Shown: positions 25,366 to 34,432 of the stretch, in pieces
Numbering within the stretch: position 1 is the first letter of the stretch
Layout of the letters: each line of letters starts with the position of its first letter
NCBI RefSeq assembly: GCF_046719765.1
Contig: NZ_JABEBY010000002.1
Coordinates: 62,001-126,000 of the forward strand
DNA: 64,000 bases
Source of the DNA: Halonotius sp046719765
GTDB taxonomy: Archaea > Halobacteriota > Halobacteria > Halobacteriales > Haloferacaceae
Direction of reading: 5' to 3'
Position numbers and translations under genes: made by a program
The notes under the pieces: generated by a model
What the model was told of the DNA's origin: nothing
Databases searched by the model: none
What the model saw: the letters and a program-made list of their open reading frames with translations, nothing else

Positions 25366-27149
25366 GGAACCACCCCCACGATCGCCACACTCAGACGGCT
25401 GACCGCCTCAGTGACCGCAGTAACTGGATTGAGCCCTGATGCGCTCTCGATCATCATCGGTGCCGCGGAGACACCACGGTCAATGATACCACTGTCGCCG
25501 ACAATACTGGCCAGCGGGAGCATGTACGCCAAGACGACTAACACCATAGCGATCCCAAACCAGAGCTTGAGATTGTCCAGCACCTCCGGTGAATCAGCCG
25601 CCGGCGACAGCGGTTTCGGGAGCGGCTGTCCGAGCCCTGTCCGCGTCGGCGACCCGGTTGAGAGTGCGATGTTGCTCACGAACAGCACCGTTGAGATGAA
25701 CAGCAGGGTCGCCCCGAGGGCAAGCTGCATTCGCAGCTCGGTAATCGAGCCGAAGGAGGCGACGAACTCAAAGCCCTCGTACTGTGGCTCGGCGGTACGC
25801 CGTGGGACGCCGAACAGCCCCATGACGTGCATCGCATTCGACATCAGTGCCATGCCGACAAACCAGACGACAGTTTGGGTCAGCGCGATCGGTCGGCTGA
25901 ACAGCGGTTTGTTCGTGAGCTGTGGCCACAGCCAGTAGGTCGCTGCCATGAACGTTAGGGCAACTGCTGTCCCGACGGTGAGGTGGAAGTGGCCTGGTAC
26001 CCACAGCGTGTTGTGTATGAGATAGTTGATGTTCATCCCGGCGTTGATCATCCCGCTGAACCCACCGGCAGCAAACATCAGTCCGGCAAGAGCCATCCCC
26101 GTAAAGGCCGGATTTCGCCACGGCAGTGCGCGAAGCCAGCCGAAGAGGCCAGTGCCGCCGCGCTGTCGCGCGCCGTGTTCCATGCTGGCGACGACAGTAA
26201 AGGCAGTCAACAGACTCGGCAGCAGGAGGAACATCGTGTTCGTCATTGCGATCAGCTTGAACCCTTCTGCGATGCCCGGATCAACGTACTGGTGGTGGAT
26301 GCCAACCGGCGTCGACAACAGGAGGAACAACACAAAGACGACGCGGGCGAGTGGGTCGCTGAACAGCCGCCCACCCGAGACACTCGGCAGCACCGTGTAC
26401 CACAGCAGGTACGCCGGCATCAGCCAGAAGTAGACCACCGGGTGGCCCCAGAACCAAAACAGCGTTCGGGTCAACAGTGGATTCACACTCTCGATGAGGC
26501 CCAGCGACCACGGCAGCAGGAAGCCGACGACGGCGATCGCAATCCCGATCGTGGCGATATACCACATCAGCATCGTCGTCAACACCATAAACGTCTGCAG
26601 CGGAATGCGTTCGTCGGGATGCTCCTGTTTCCAGGCGTACCACGACCGGAACCAATCAGCCCCGGCGAGCCAGGTGCCGATGATGAAGATGGCTAACCCG
26701 CCGTAAAACAGCGGATGGGCTTGGAGCGGTGCATAGAACGTGTACAGCACGTCGGCACTCAGCTCCGTTGAGGGGACAAACCCGCCGAGAATCGCCACAA
26801 CGGCCATCAGTGTCCCAACGACCATCAGGCCATACCAGGCCCACGTGTAGCGGATATCTTCGACCGGCCGATCAAGACTGCGGACAACGGCCCAGGTGAA
26901 GATCCCAACGAGGAAAAAGATGGTAAACGAGACGACCATCAGCACACCGTGGGCTGTCAGCACGGTGTAGTAGTACTGTGAATCAAGGAACCGAAACACA
27001 TCGGTTCGGTGTAACCCCTGAATGATCCCAAACACCGCGCCAAGGAACAGCGCGATAAACGAGCTTGTCAGGGCAGCTTTGACGACCGATGCCTCCTGTG
27101 GGAAGCGATCAACGAAGCTTGGTGTGCCGGTTTCGAGTGCTGACCCCAT
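25362..27149 (-). CDS. cbaA: ba3-type cytochrome oxidase subunit I
   Basis: A 595-residue haem-copper oxidase catalytic subunit with at least twelve membrane helices. Visible ligands: low-spin haem His67 (LTAHGVLMV), CuB ligands His236 (WGHPVVYFWLMPAY, with Tyr240 as the likely crosslinked Tyr) and His285-His286 (PVGIHHQYVDPG), and haem ligands near His387-His389 (VPGHFHLTVG). The HPxVYFWLxPAY form is that of B-type (ba3) oxidases. It reduces O2 to water with proton pumping. Its start overlaps the subunit II stop by one base (TAATG). Confidence 0.95.
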   Translation of the reverse strand: MGSALETGTPSFVDRFPQEASVVKAALTSSFIALFLGAVFGIIQGLHRTDVFRFLDSQYYYTVLTAHGVLMVVSFTIFFLVGIFTWAVVRSLDRPVEDIRYTWAWYGLMVVGTLMAVVAILGGFVPSTELSADVLYTFYAPLQAHPLFYGGLAIFIIGTWLAGADWFRSWYAWKQEHPDERIPLQTFMVLTTMLMWYIATIGIAIAVVGFLLPWSLGLIESVNPLLTRTLFWFWGHPVVYFWLMPAYLLWYTVLPSVSGGRLFSDPLARVVFVLFLLLSTPVGIHHQYVDPGIAEGFKLIAMTNTMFLLLPSLLTAFTVVASMEHGARQRGGTGLFGWLRALPWRNPAFTGMALAGLMFAAGGFSGMINAGMNINYLIHNTLWVPGHFHLTVGTAVALTFMAATYWLWPQLTNKPLFSRPIALTQTVVWFVGMALMSNAMHVMGLFGVPRRTAEPQYEGFEFVASFGSITELRMQLALGATLLFISTVLFVSNIALSTGSPTRTGLGQPLPKPLSPAADSPEVLDNLKLWFGIAMVLVVLAYMLPLASIVGDSGIIDRGVSAAPMMIESASGLNPVTAVTEAVSRLSVAIVGVVP

Positions 27150-27652
27150 TATTCGTCACCTCCGGATTCAAATTCATCCTCGGGTTGTACCACAACGGAG
27201 CCTTCCATCGTGTGGTGGCCGCTCCCACAATACTCGTGACAGACGACGCCGTACTCCCCGGGTTCATTGAAGTTGACCGTGATCTCTGCGACCTGTCCGG
27301 GAATGACCATCGTGTTGGCGTTTGTGCCGACGATCTCGAAGCCGTGGATCACGTCCGGCGAGGTAATAAAGAACGTCACCGTGCTGTTGGCCGGCACCGT
27401 GATCGGATCAGGTTTGAAGATGTACTGCTGGGCGATGACATACGCCTCGTACTCGTTGTCACCAACCCGTTCGACCCGTGGCTCGCTAAACCGTGGATCC
27501 TCATCGAGCGCGCTTGCATTGACTGTGCCACCCTCATCGTCGACCATATCAATCCCGACGGCCGTCGCGCCGTACGTGACCGTACTGATGAAACCGACGA
27601 TCAGTAGGATCGCGACCACCAGCCAGATCTTTTCGTAGCTGTGAATGTTCAT
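27149..27652 (-). CDS. cbaB: ba3-type cytochrome oxidase subunit II (CuA)
   Basis: A 167-residue protein: one N-terminal membrane anchor (about 8-30) followed by a cupredoxin domain on the outside. The CuA site is complete: His103 (DVIHGFEI) and C138-x-E-x-C142-x3-H146-x2-M149 within GVVCHEYCGSGHHTM. It accepts electrons from a halocyanin-type blue copper protein and passes them to subunit I. The ATG follows the stop codon of the preceding small subunit gene with no gap. Confidence 0.95.
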   Translation of the reverse strand: MNIHSYEKIWLVVAILLIVGFISTVTYGATAVGIDMVDDEGGTVNASALDEDPRFSEPRVERVGDNEYEAYVIAQQYIFKPDPITVPANSTVTFFITSPDVIHGFEIVGTNANTMVIPGQVAEITVNFNEPGEYGVVCHEYCGSGHHTMEGSVVVQPEDEFESGGDE

Positions 27653-27811
27653 TTATCCCACAACCGTTAGTTCGTTGCCGAGGAACTCGACGAAGTACAT
27701 AAAGACCCACATCGCGAGTAGGATCAGGAAATACACCGTGATGAGGGCCAGTGTCCCGTTTGGATCGAACTCGTCGTGGCCGAGTTCGCGAACCGTTTGT
27801 TCCTCCTCCAT
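27653..27811 (-). CDS. ba3 oxidase small subunit (CbaD-like), 52 residues
   Basis: A short gene encoding one membrane helix: an acidic head MEEEQTVRELGHDEFDPNG, a helix LALITVYFLILLAMWVFMYF, then a short tail. It is the first gene of the oxidase operon and its stop directly abuts the subunit II start. The size, single helix and position match CbaD of haloarchaeal ba3 oxidases and the small helper subunit of Thermus ba3. A minus-strand TATA-like TTTATT at 27839-27844 lies about 28 bp upstream, giving a leaderless operon mRNA. Confidence 0.85.
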   Translation of the reverse strand: MEEEQTVRELGHDEFDPNGTLALITVYFLILLAMWVFMYFVEFLGNELTVVG

Positions 27812-27838
27812 ATCACGCCCGTCTTGTAGAATCCAACC

Positions 27839-27844
27839 AATAAA
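27839..27844 (-). promoter_or_regulatory. TATA box of the ba3 oxidase operon
   Basis: On the minus strand the sequence TTTATT is about 28 bp upstream of the first ATG of the operon (27811), in an AT-rich patch shared with the divergent small membrane gene. Position fits an archaeal core promoter; activity is inferred. Confidence 0.5.
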
Positions 27845-27917
27845 TGTAGCGGCCGTCGCTCACTGAGTAGGAACTGGCACAAAGAGTTAACACCGATGAG
27901 AGCCAATCCCGCTCAAC

Positions 27918-28103
27918 ATGGTTTCACCACGGGTTGGCACACTGGTCGCGCTCACCGCGCTGCCGGCGATGGGATACTATGCGGTTGTCAAAGAGCAGAT
28001 TGCTGTCATCTCGCTTCTCAATGTTGCGATCATCGCCGCCGCGCTGTTTATCGCCTTTGGGCCGCTGTCCGGCGATGGACAACACGGCCACGACCACGCA
28101 TAA
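27918..28103 (+). CDS. Small two-helix membrane protein with His tail
   Basis: A 61-residue protein MVSPRVGTLVALTALPAMGY with two hydrophobic segments (about 7-22 and 29-48) and a His-rich end HGHDHA that may bind metal. It is divergent from the oxidase operon and 65 bp before the copper ATPase gene. The context suggests a helper of oxidase or copper trafficking. The family is not recognised. Confidence 0.7.
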   Translation: MVSPRVGTLVALTALPAMGYYAVVKEQIAVISLLNVAIIAAALFIAFGPLSGDGQHGHDHA

Positions 28104-28168
28104 CGGCCGTTGTCCGCGGCTGACCGCCGGCGTCGGTCGTCATCGAACGGCAACCGCCACACCACCGC

Positions 28169-30592
28169 ATGACCACCTGTTCGCTCTGTGAACTGCCGAC
28201 GCCTGACCCGCCGATCACCGACGAGGCTGTCGACGGTGAGTTCTGTTGTCACGGCTGTCTGGAAGTTGCGCGCTCGGTTGGCTCTCTCGAAGCGACAAGC
28301 CCGGACGACGCACGCGAGGAGCTCCGGTCCGACACCGATCCCGACGACCTCCCGGACGAGTACGACGAGCAGTATCTCCACGTTGATGGCATGCACTGTG
28401 CGACCTGTGAGGCGTTTCTCGAATCGACCGCCGTCGAGAATGACGGCGTCGGCGCGGCGACAGCCAGCTACGCGACGGACACGCTGAAACTCCACTACGA
28501 TCCTGATGCTGTCGACAGCGACCGGCTGCCGGCGTTGGTTTCGGGGTACGGCTACGACGCCACCGAACGCTCGCTTGAGGAGGATTCGGCTGTCGCCGGC
28601 GATGTCGCCGTCGCCAAGTTCCTCATCGGTGGCGGCTTCTTTGGGATGATGACGATGATGTGGTATGTGCTGTTCATCTATCCGAAATATTTCGGCTTCG
28701 AGCCGCTGATCGATCTCAGCGGGTTTGACGGCCTGTATCTGTTTACCCAGCTGTGGCTGTTGGCGTCGCTCGTGTTGTTTTACACCGGGTATCCGATCCT
28801 CCGAGGGGCGTATGTCAGTCTCAAAGCCGGCGAGCCGAATATGGATCTGCTTGTCGCGGTCGCCGCGCTGGGCTCGTATGGCTACAGCACGCTGGCGATG
28901 GGGTTGGGTCGCACCGACCTCTATTTCGATGTCACCGTCGCCATCATCCTGGTTGTCACCTTCGGCAACTACTATGAGAGCCGGATCAAACGCCGGGCGT
29001 CGGATCTGCTCTCGGAGCTGACGGCGATTCAGGTCGATGAGGCCCGCCGACCTGACGGCACAACTGTCCCTGTCGCCGAGGTGCAGCCGGGCGACGAACT
29101 GCTGGTGCGTCCAGGCGATCGGATTCCGGTCGATGGGACGGTCGCCGAGGGGGTCGCCGCCGTCGACGAGGCCCTGGTCACCGGCGAGTCGATCCCGCGC
29201 ACCAAACGCCCCGGCGACTTCGTCCGCGGTGGCACTGTCGTCACCGACCAGCCGCTGACGATCGAGGCCGGTGAGGACGCTGATAGCACGCTGGATCGCC
29301 TCGTCGAGCTGTTGTGGGAGATCCAGAGCAGCTCCCCCGGCGTCCAGCGATTCGCCGACAAGCTGGCGACGATCTTCGTGCCGCTCGTGTTGACGATCGG
29401 TGCGGTTGCCACGGTCGGTCTGATCGCAACCGGCGCGTCGCCGGCGGCCGCCCTGCTCACCGGGCTGACCGTGATCATCGTCTCCTGTCCCTGTGCGTTG
29501 GGGTTGGCGACGCCGCTGGCGGTCGCTCGTGGGATTCAGACAGCCGCCAATCACGGGCTGGTTGTCGCCAGTGACACCGTCTTCGAGCGCCCGATCGATC
29601 TCGATGCGATCGCCCTCGATAAGACGGGCACGCTGACGACCGGCGAGATGGAGGTCACCGAGACGGTCGCCGACGACCCCGAGGCCGTGCTGTCGGCGGC
29701 TGCCGCCCTCGAACGCGCCGCGGCCCACCCAGTTGCTGATGCGATCGTTGCGGCAGCCGCCCCGGAGACAGCGGCAGCAAACGAACACAACGAGGCGGAT
29801 CGCTCAGCGATGACTGACGGCGGCGTTGCCACCGCCGGCTGGGCCGACAGCGCGGCCTCGATGGGGACAGTCGACACCTTAGAGCGCGGCGTTCGCGGCG
29901 AGGTCGACGGTGCGGACACACTCGTTGGCCATCGATCACTGTTCGGCGAGGGGGAGTGGAACGACCCCGAGGAGTATCTCACTGCCGCCGACCGCATCGC
30001 CGCGGATGGGGCGGTCGCCGTCGTCGTCGGCTGGTCGGAGACGATCCAGGGGGTGATCGCCGTCGGCGACGAGCCGAAAGCCGACTGGGAGGGCGTCGTC
30101 AGCGAGCTTGCGGCTGACGACCGCGAGATCGTCGTTCTTTCCGGCGACAACGAGGCCGCAACGCAGGCGTTCGGCGAGCATCCCGCTGTCGATCAGGTCT
30201 TTGCAGGCGTCCCACCGGAGGCGAAGGCGGCGACCGTCCGAGAGCTTCGCTCAAAGGGGCGGGTGGCGATGATCGGCGACGGCAGCAACGACGCCCCGGC
30301 GTTGGCGACGGCGGATCTCGGGATCGCCTTGGCGACGGGAACCAAGCTGGCAACCGAGGCCGGCGACGTGATCGTCGCCGATGGGACGCTTGAGGCGGTG
30401 CCCTCGTTGCTGACGATCATCGAGAAGACCAACAGCCGGATCACCCAGAACCTCGGCTGGGCGCTCTGTTACAACGCGGTGGCGATCCCGCTTGCGGTCG
30501 CCGGCCTCCTGAATCCGCTGTTGGCCGCGGTGGCGATGGGAACCAGTAGTCTGTTGGTCGTGGTGAACTCAACGCTCCGATCGCTGGACTGA
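28169..30592 (+). CDS. Copper-transporting P-type ATPase (CcoI/FixI-like)
   Basis: An 807-residue P1B ATPase. The N-terminus has a Cys-rich segment (CSLCELPTP, then EFCCHGCLEV) as in FixI/CcoI proteins, followed by an HMA metal-binding domain with GMHCATC (about 73-79). The membrane metal site is Cys440-Pro-Cys442, diagnostic of Cu(I). Catalytic features: TGES phosphatase loop, phosphorylated Asp484 in DKTGTLT, and GDGSNDAPAL hinge. The CcoI-type head implies slow export of copper for cupro-enzyme assembly rather than detoxification, which fits the adjacent ba3 oxidase and SCO/NosL genes. Confidence 0.93.
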   Translation: MTTCSLCELPTPDPPITDEAVDGEFCCHGCLEVARSVGSLEATSPDDAREELRSDTDPDDLPDEYDEQYLHVDGMHCATCEAFLESTAVENDGVGAATASYATDTLKLHYDPDAVDSDRLPALVSGYGYDATERSLEEDSAVAGDVAVAKFLIGGGFFGMMTMMWYVLFIYPKYFGFEPLIDLSGFDGLYLFTQLWLLASLVLFYTGYPILRGAYVSLKAGEPNMDLLVAVAALGSYGYSTLAMGLGRTDLYFDVTVAIILVVTFGNYYESRIKRRASDLLSELTAIQVDEARRPDGTTVPVAEVQPGDELLVRPGDRIPVDGTVAEGVAAVDEALVTGESIPRTKRPGDFVRGGTVVTDQPLTIEAGEDADSTLDRLVELLWEIQSSSPGVQRFADKLATIFVPLVLTIGAVATVGLIATGASPAAALLTGLTVIIVSCPCALGLATPLAVARGIQTAANHGLVVASDTVFERPIDLDAIALDKTGTLTTGEMEVTETVADDPEAVLSAAAALERAAAHPVADAIVAAAAPETAAANEHNEADRSAMTDGGVATAGWADSAASMGTVDTLERGVRGEVDGADTLVGHRSLFGEGEWNDPEEYLTAADRIAADGAVAVVVGWSETIQGVIAVGDEPKADWEGVVSELAADDREIVVLSGDNEAATQAFGEHPAVDQVFAGVPPEAKAATVRELRSKGRVAMIGDGSNDAPALATADLGIALATGTKLATEAGDVIVADGTLEAVPSLLTIIEKTNSRITQNLGWALCYNAVAIPLAVAGLLNPLLAAVAMGTSSLLVVVNSTLRSLD

Positions 30593-30899
30593 TCGGCCAC
30601 AGGTGGTCGGAGGAGTATGACACAGCCGTGTGCGTCGTGTCGCTCTGTTCGGCTGTGGGTTCGGTGCCGCGTTTCCCACAGTCCGAGCACTTCTCAAAAC
30701 CGACAAACACGGATACGTCAACCGATCGAACCTCTCAGCGTATCCCCGACAGCAACGACAGATAACGATCTGTTCTGATGAAATTGTGGGCAAGAGACTT
30801 CGGTCAACGATTGGCGAGTATTTGTTTTCCCAGTAGCGATTACGCCCGTTAGCCACGGCTTTTCGTCTGCGACGACACTGTCGGGGTACCACCGTGTGC
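30593..30899. other. AT-richer intergenic stretch after the copper ATPase
   Basis: About 300 bp of clearly lower GC than its surroundings. Short frames are open on both strands but encode Arg/Ser/Pro-rich strings. One minus-strand frame contains KCSDCGKRG, which looks like half of a zinc ribbon but has no partner CxxC. I see no convincing gene. It may be decayed DNA. Confidence 0.4.
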
Positions 30900-31223
30900 T
30901 TACGCTACTTGCTGCCAAGACGGATTCGCTTCGAGTTTTTGCATAGCGGATTCGAGTTCAGACTGCATCGCTCCGTAAAATCGTTCTCGACCCACAGGAG
31001 TCCGGATACAGATAATGACTGTTTCACTCGTAACCTCGAAAATCGACAACTGCCACTGGTCTGTCTGATGGATCCATCTACTACGTGTCGCCGCGTGTTC
31101 GTCCTGAACGGTGGCTTTTCCCAACTCCCAACTCTGTCGGGTTAGATGAGATAAGTCGAAGGGTACCGCATCAGGTAACGCGGCACAGCCCTGATTTCCG
31201 CCCCGGTTGTTGCGGATTGCCAT
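30900..31223 (-). CDS. Hypothetical haloarchaeal protein, 107 residues
   Basis: The frame starts MAIRNNRGGNQGCAALPDAV and contains two distinct parts: a first half with LTRQSWELGKATVQDEHAATRSRWIH, then a beta-rich segment WQLSIFEVTSETVIICIRTPVGRERFYG and a closing helix. The composition is balanced and reads like a folded protein, unlike the Arg/Pro-rich shadow frames nearby. It lies in an AT-richer islet between the copper ATPase and the nos genes. An upstream ATG at 31322 is less likely. Family not recognised. Confidence 0.5.
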   Translation of the reverse strand: MAIRNNRGGNQGCAALPDAVPFDLSHLTRQSWELGKATVQDEHAATRSRWIHQTDQWQLSIFEVTSETVIICIRTPVGRERFYGAMQSELESAMQKLEANPSWQQVA

Positions 31224-31393
31224 AGCACAATATCTGGAATCGGTCAGCAAAAATGTGTCTATTTTCAGAGTGGGCGGTGACCGCGGTTCGGAGTTTTCAA
31301 ACCGGTGTCGAACAGCACACACGCACTCATGAGTATCCCCAACACGCCCCAGCCACCCTGGTGCTGAAACCGATCGCGGTTTAATACACGATC

Positions 31394-31516
31394 ATGACCC
31401 ACGACACACCGAATCAGGACAAAACGCTTCGCTGGTGTCCTCACTGTCAACTCAATGTCGAGCCAAACGATGAGCCGAACCCAACATGTCCCTCCTGTGG
31501 CCGCGACCTCTCGTAA
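31394..31516 (+). CDS. Small CPxCG zinc-finger protein, 40 residues
   Basis: The frame encodes MTHDTPNQDKTLRWCPHCQL, continuing to TCPSCGRDLS and a stop. Two CPxC knuckles (CPHC and CPSC) spaced 17 residues apart form a zinc ribbon. Small CPxCG-type proteins are numerous in haloarchaea, and some affect motility, biofilm or stress responses. It is upstream of nosD on the same strand. Confidence 0.7.
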   Translation: MTHDTPNQDKTLRWCPHCQLNVEPNDEPNPTCPSCGRDLS

Positions 31517-31571
31517 CTCGACACTGATGGTTCTTCGGATGCTATACCACACGTGCTAAGTCCGCGAGGCG

Positions 31572-33497
31572 ATGAGTCGGGGTATGGACTGGCGGCTCCC
31601 CCGGCGGTGGAAGATCGGGCTCACGCTGTTCGTGCTCGCCGTCGTCATTCCGGTCGCGCTGTTCGGGGTTTCCGTCGACTCTGCGGCCCCGGAGCCCGTT
31701 CCCTTCCAGGACACCCGCGCGATCGGGGTCGCCTCCGCCGAGGAGATCGCTGCCGACGACACCGCGGCGATCCCCCGCGTGCAGGTGTTTTACTCACAGT
31801 ACCAGTATGTCATCGGCTACTACGGGCTCCCGACCGCGCTGGCGGCGATCAATGAGCCGGCGACCCAACAGCAGTACGGCCACCCGCTGGTGACCTACGT
31901 CACCGACTACAGCAACACGGCCCCCAGCGTCGGCGACGATGGCCGGATCGACACCGAGCGACTGCCTGATTGGACGGCCGCCAGCGACGCCGTCTTCGTC
32001 GTCGACAGTGGCGCGACAACGCCGGTTGGCGAGGCGATCGTCCCGTTTAGCGACCGCGATGACGCCACCGCATTCGCCGACGACACCGGCGGGCGGGTCG
32101 TCTCGTGGTCGACCCTCGGCGAGCAGTCCTTCGAGACCGACGACGGCGCGGTTGTTCGTGACCGCGTCGCGGAGCAGCGGGCTGACGCTGACGCATGGGT
32201 GGCTGACAGAACCGAGCTCCTCGACCGAGAGCGATCGGTCACAGTCAGGCCGGACGATGACCTCCAGGCCGCCATCGACGACGCGCCAAACGGGACAACG
32301 GTCGCCGTCGCCCCCGGCCAGTATCCGGGCCCCATCGAGATCGATCACCCGATCACGCTTCGCGGGCCGGGCGCGACGATCACCGGCGACGGTGAGGGCA
32401 GCGTCGTCAGCGTCACCGCCGACAGGGTTGCGATCCAGGGGGTGACCGTCACCGGCGTTGGCAACCAAACCCGGAACCCTGATGCCGTCGCCGGCGACAG
32501 CTGGGACGCAAATATCGAACTCGGCTACGGCCACGGCGATGCCGCGATCAAAGCGACCGGCGCGAATGACTTGCTCATCGCCGACGTGACCGTGCCACAC
32601 ACGCCCGCCAACGGCGTGTTGTTGCGACGCAGCCCCGGCGGGGTCGTGACGAATCTCTCGGTGGCTGGCCCCGAGGATTGGCACGACGGCTTCATGGGCG
32701 TTATCGCGATGTATTCGCCCACGGTGATACAGGACTCCACAGTCACCGATGGACGCGACGGCGTCTATCTCCACCGATCGGATGGGACGATTATCCGCAA
32801 TAACACGTTTCAGGACAACCGCTACGGCGTTCATCTGATGTATAGCTCCGAGACGCTGGTCGCCGACAACCGCATGGCCGGCCAGGAGTACGGGGGGATC
32901 ACGGTGATGACCGATCCAACCCGCAACGCCATCGTCGGCAACCTCGTTCGCAACACGGCGACCGGCATCTCGACCAGCGGCTCGAACTCTTATATCGCCC
33001 ACAACGGCGTCACCGACAGCCGGATCGGGATCACGACGACCGCGATCAACTCGCTGTACGAACACAATGTCGTGCGACATAACAATCAAGGAATGCGAAC
33101 CGGCTCCGTGGTGGCGACCAGCGAGGTGACCGCTAACGACTTCATCGACAATGATCGCCACGCCGGCGCGAGTGCCGGCCCGCTGCGGGTCTGGCGCGGC
33201 AACTACTGGGAAGGAGCGCTGACGACGCCGAGCGGTCGGACGGCCGACCGGGCGTATATGCCGACCGATCCGGTCGATGGCCAACGACACCGCTCGATGG
33301 CCCGCCGGACGGTCGCCGCCTCGCCGGTATACCAGGGGCTCCGCGAACTCACCGGTTCCTCGCCAGGACTTCGATCCGGGAGCATCCTCGATCCAGATCC
33401 AGTCGAGACCCCAGAGAATCCTGAGCTTGTTGAGACAACAGCGACCCTCCACACCGACGGGCTTGCTGGCGTCTCCGCGACAGCATCACCACCCTAA
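31572..33497 (+). CDS. nosD: NosD-family periplasmic-type copper maturation protein with NosL-like N-terminal domain
   Basis: A 641-residue exported protein. Residues 15-35 form a signal or anchor helix. Residues about 65-190 resemble a NosL domain (VQVFYSQYQYVIGYYG, YVTDYSN, VPFSDRDDATAFADDTGG) but lack the CxxC-GM copper motif. Residues about 225-530 are the right-handed beta-helix (CASH/NosD) repeats, with repeated N-N-x-F/V rungs such as TIIRNNTFQDNRYGVHLM. NosD with NosF and NosY is required to build the CuZ centre of nitrous oxide reductase. A TATA-like CTATACC lies about 30 bp upstream of the ATG. Confidence 0.9.
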   Translation: MSRGMDWRLPRRWKIGLTLFVLAVVIPVALFGVSVDSAAPEPVPFQDTRAIGVASAEEIAADDTAAIPRVQVFYSQYQYVIGYYGLPTALAAINEPATQQQYGHPLVTYVTDYSNTAPSVGDDGRIDTERLPDWTAASDAVFVVDSGATTPVGEAIVPFSDRDDATAFADDTGGRVVSWSTLGEQSFETDDGAVVRDRVAEQRADADAWVADRTELLDRERSVTVRPDDDLQAAIDDAPNGTTVAVAPGQYPGPIEIDHPITLRGPGATITGDGEGSVVSVTADRVAIQGVTVTGVGNQTRNPDAVAGDSWDANIELGYGHGDAAIKATGANDLLIADVTVPHTPANGVLLRRSPGGVVTNLSVAGPEDWHDGFMGVIAMYSPTVIQDSTVTDGRDGVYLHRSDGTIIRNNTFQDNRYGVHLMYSSETLVADNRMAGQEYGGITVMTDPTRNAIVGNLVRNTATGISTSGSNSYIAHNGVTDSRIGITTTAINSLYEHNVVRHNNQGMRTGSVVATSEVTANDFIDNDRHAGASAGPLRVWRGNYWEGALTTPSGRTADRAYMPTDPVDGQRHRSMARRTVAASPVYQGLRELTGSSPGLRSGSILDPDPVETPENPELVETTATLHTDGLAGVSATASPP

Positions 33498-33574
33498 CCA
33501 ATGATACCACTCCACAGTAGCGATGGCACCGGCACGTGCGAAGATCGCGCGCAGCACGCACACTCTCATCTCTC

Positions 33575-34432
33575 ATGACTGACGCTGACGAAGCCACAGC
33601 GAAGGACGCACCGGGCGACAGCGATGGAGACACATCGGTCGTCACGACCACAGGACTGACGAAAGAATACGGGGGCCGACCCATCTTCGAGGGTGTCGAC
33701 CTCGATATCGCCCCCGGCGCGATGACCGCCGTGATCGGCCCCAACGGGATCGGCAAAACAACGTTGTTGAAGACGCTGTTGGGCCATGTCGATCCCACCG
33801 CCGGCACGGTGACCTACACCGGCCCAGACGTGGATCGACCGATGGGGTATCTGCCACAGGAGCCGGCGTTTCGGCCGCAGTTCACCGTCAGCGAAACCGT
33901 CGACTTCTACGCCTCGTTGGTCGACACCGCCGTTGACACGGAAGCCCTCCTGCGTGAGGTCAATCTCTATGAGGCCCGAACCCGGCGGGTGTCCGCGCTT
34001 TCCGGCGGGATGCGTCGACTGCTGGCGGTCGCACAGGCCGTTCTTGGCGATCCACCAGTCGTCTGCTGTGATGAGCCCGCCAGCGGCCTCGATCCAAGCA
34101 TGGCCAGGCGGGTCTTCGAGAGTCTCGCCGGGCGGGCCGCCGACGGAATGGCGGTCGTCGTCGCCTCTCATACCCTGTCGTTGGTCGAAACGTACGCCGA
34201 TCACGTCGTTATCCTCGAATCAGGCGGTGTTGCCGCGGCTGGCTCACCTCAGGAGTTGATCGAGCGGTACGACGCCGCTGATCTCTGGGCGGTGTACGAT
34301 GCTGTCATCGACCCGCAAGCCGGCGACGAGCCGGCGACGACTGTGGGGGCTGCTCGTCGTGGTGATGACAGTAGTGCGGAGCGAGACGCGGCGGCGTCCG
34401 ATGCACCCAGTGACTCGGGAGGGCAGCCATGA
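33575..34432 (+). CDS. nosF: ABC transporter ATPase NosF
   Basis: A 285-residue ATPase from MTDADEATAK. Walker A GPNGIGKTT, Q-loop GYLPQEPAFRP, signature LSGGMRRLLAVAQA, Walker B PVVCCDEPASGLDP and the switch His in ASHTLSL are all present. It energises the NosY permease. The acidic, Ser/Ala-rich C-terminal 40 residues are an extension. Its stop overlaps the nosY start by 4 bp. The signature Ile in the P-loop (GIGKTT instead of GAGKTT) is a minor variant. Confidence 0.92.
   Translation: MTDADEATAKDAPGDSDGDTSVVTTTGLTKEYGGRPIFEGVDLDIAPGAMTAVIGPNGIGKTTLLKTLLGHVDPTAGTVTYTGPDVDRPMGYLPQEPAFRPQFTVSETVDFYASLVDTAVDTEALLREVNLYEARTRRVSALSGGMRRLLAVAQAVLGDPPVVCCDEPASGLDPSMARRVFESLAGRAADGMAVVVASHTLSLVETYADHVVILESGGVAAAGSPQELIERYDAADLWAVYDAVIDPQAGDEPATTVGAARRGDDSSAERDAAASDAPSDSGGQP

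Noticed and set aside
27977..29788. A 603-codon open frame antisense to the copper ATPase gene
   Set aside because: Composition is Arg/Asp/Gly-rich without domains. It exists because GC-rich codons leave few stops on the opposite strand, and the ATPase on the plus strand has all family motifs.
30617..30778. A 53-residue frame starting MTQPCASCRS
   Set aside because: Only one Cys pair at the start, followed by an Arg/Ser/Thr-rich string; not a convincing zinc finger.
31794..33452. A 552-codon open frame antisense to nosD
   Set aside because: Val/Gly/Asp-rich repetitive shadow of the NosD repeats on the other strand.
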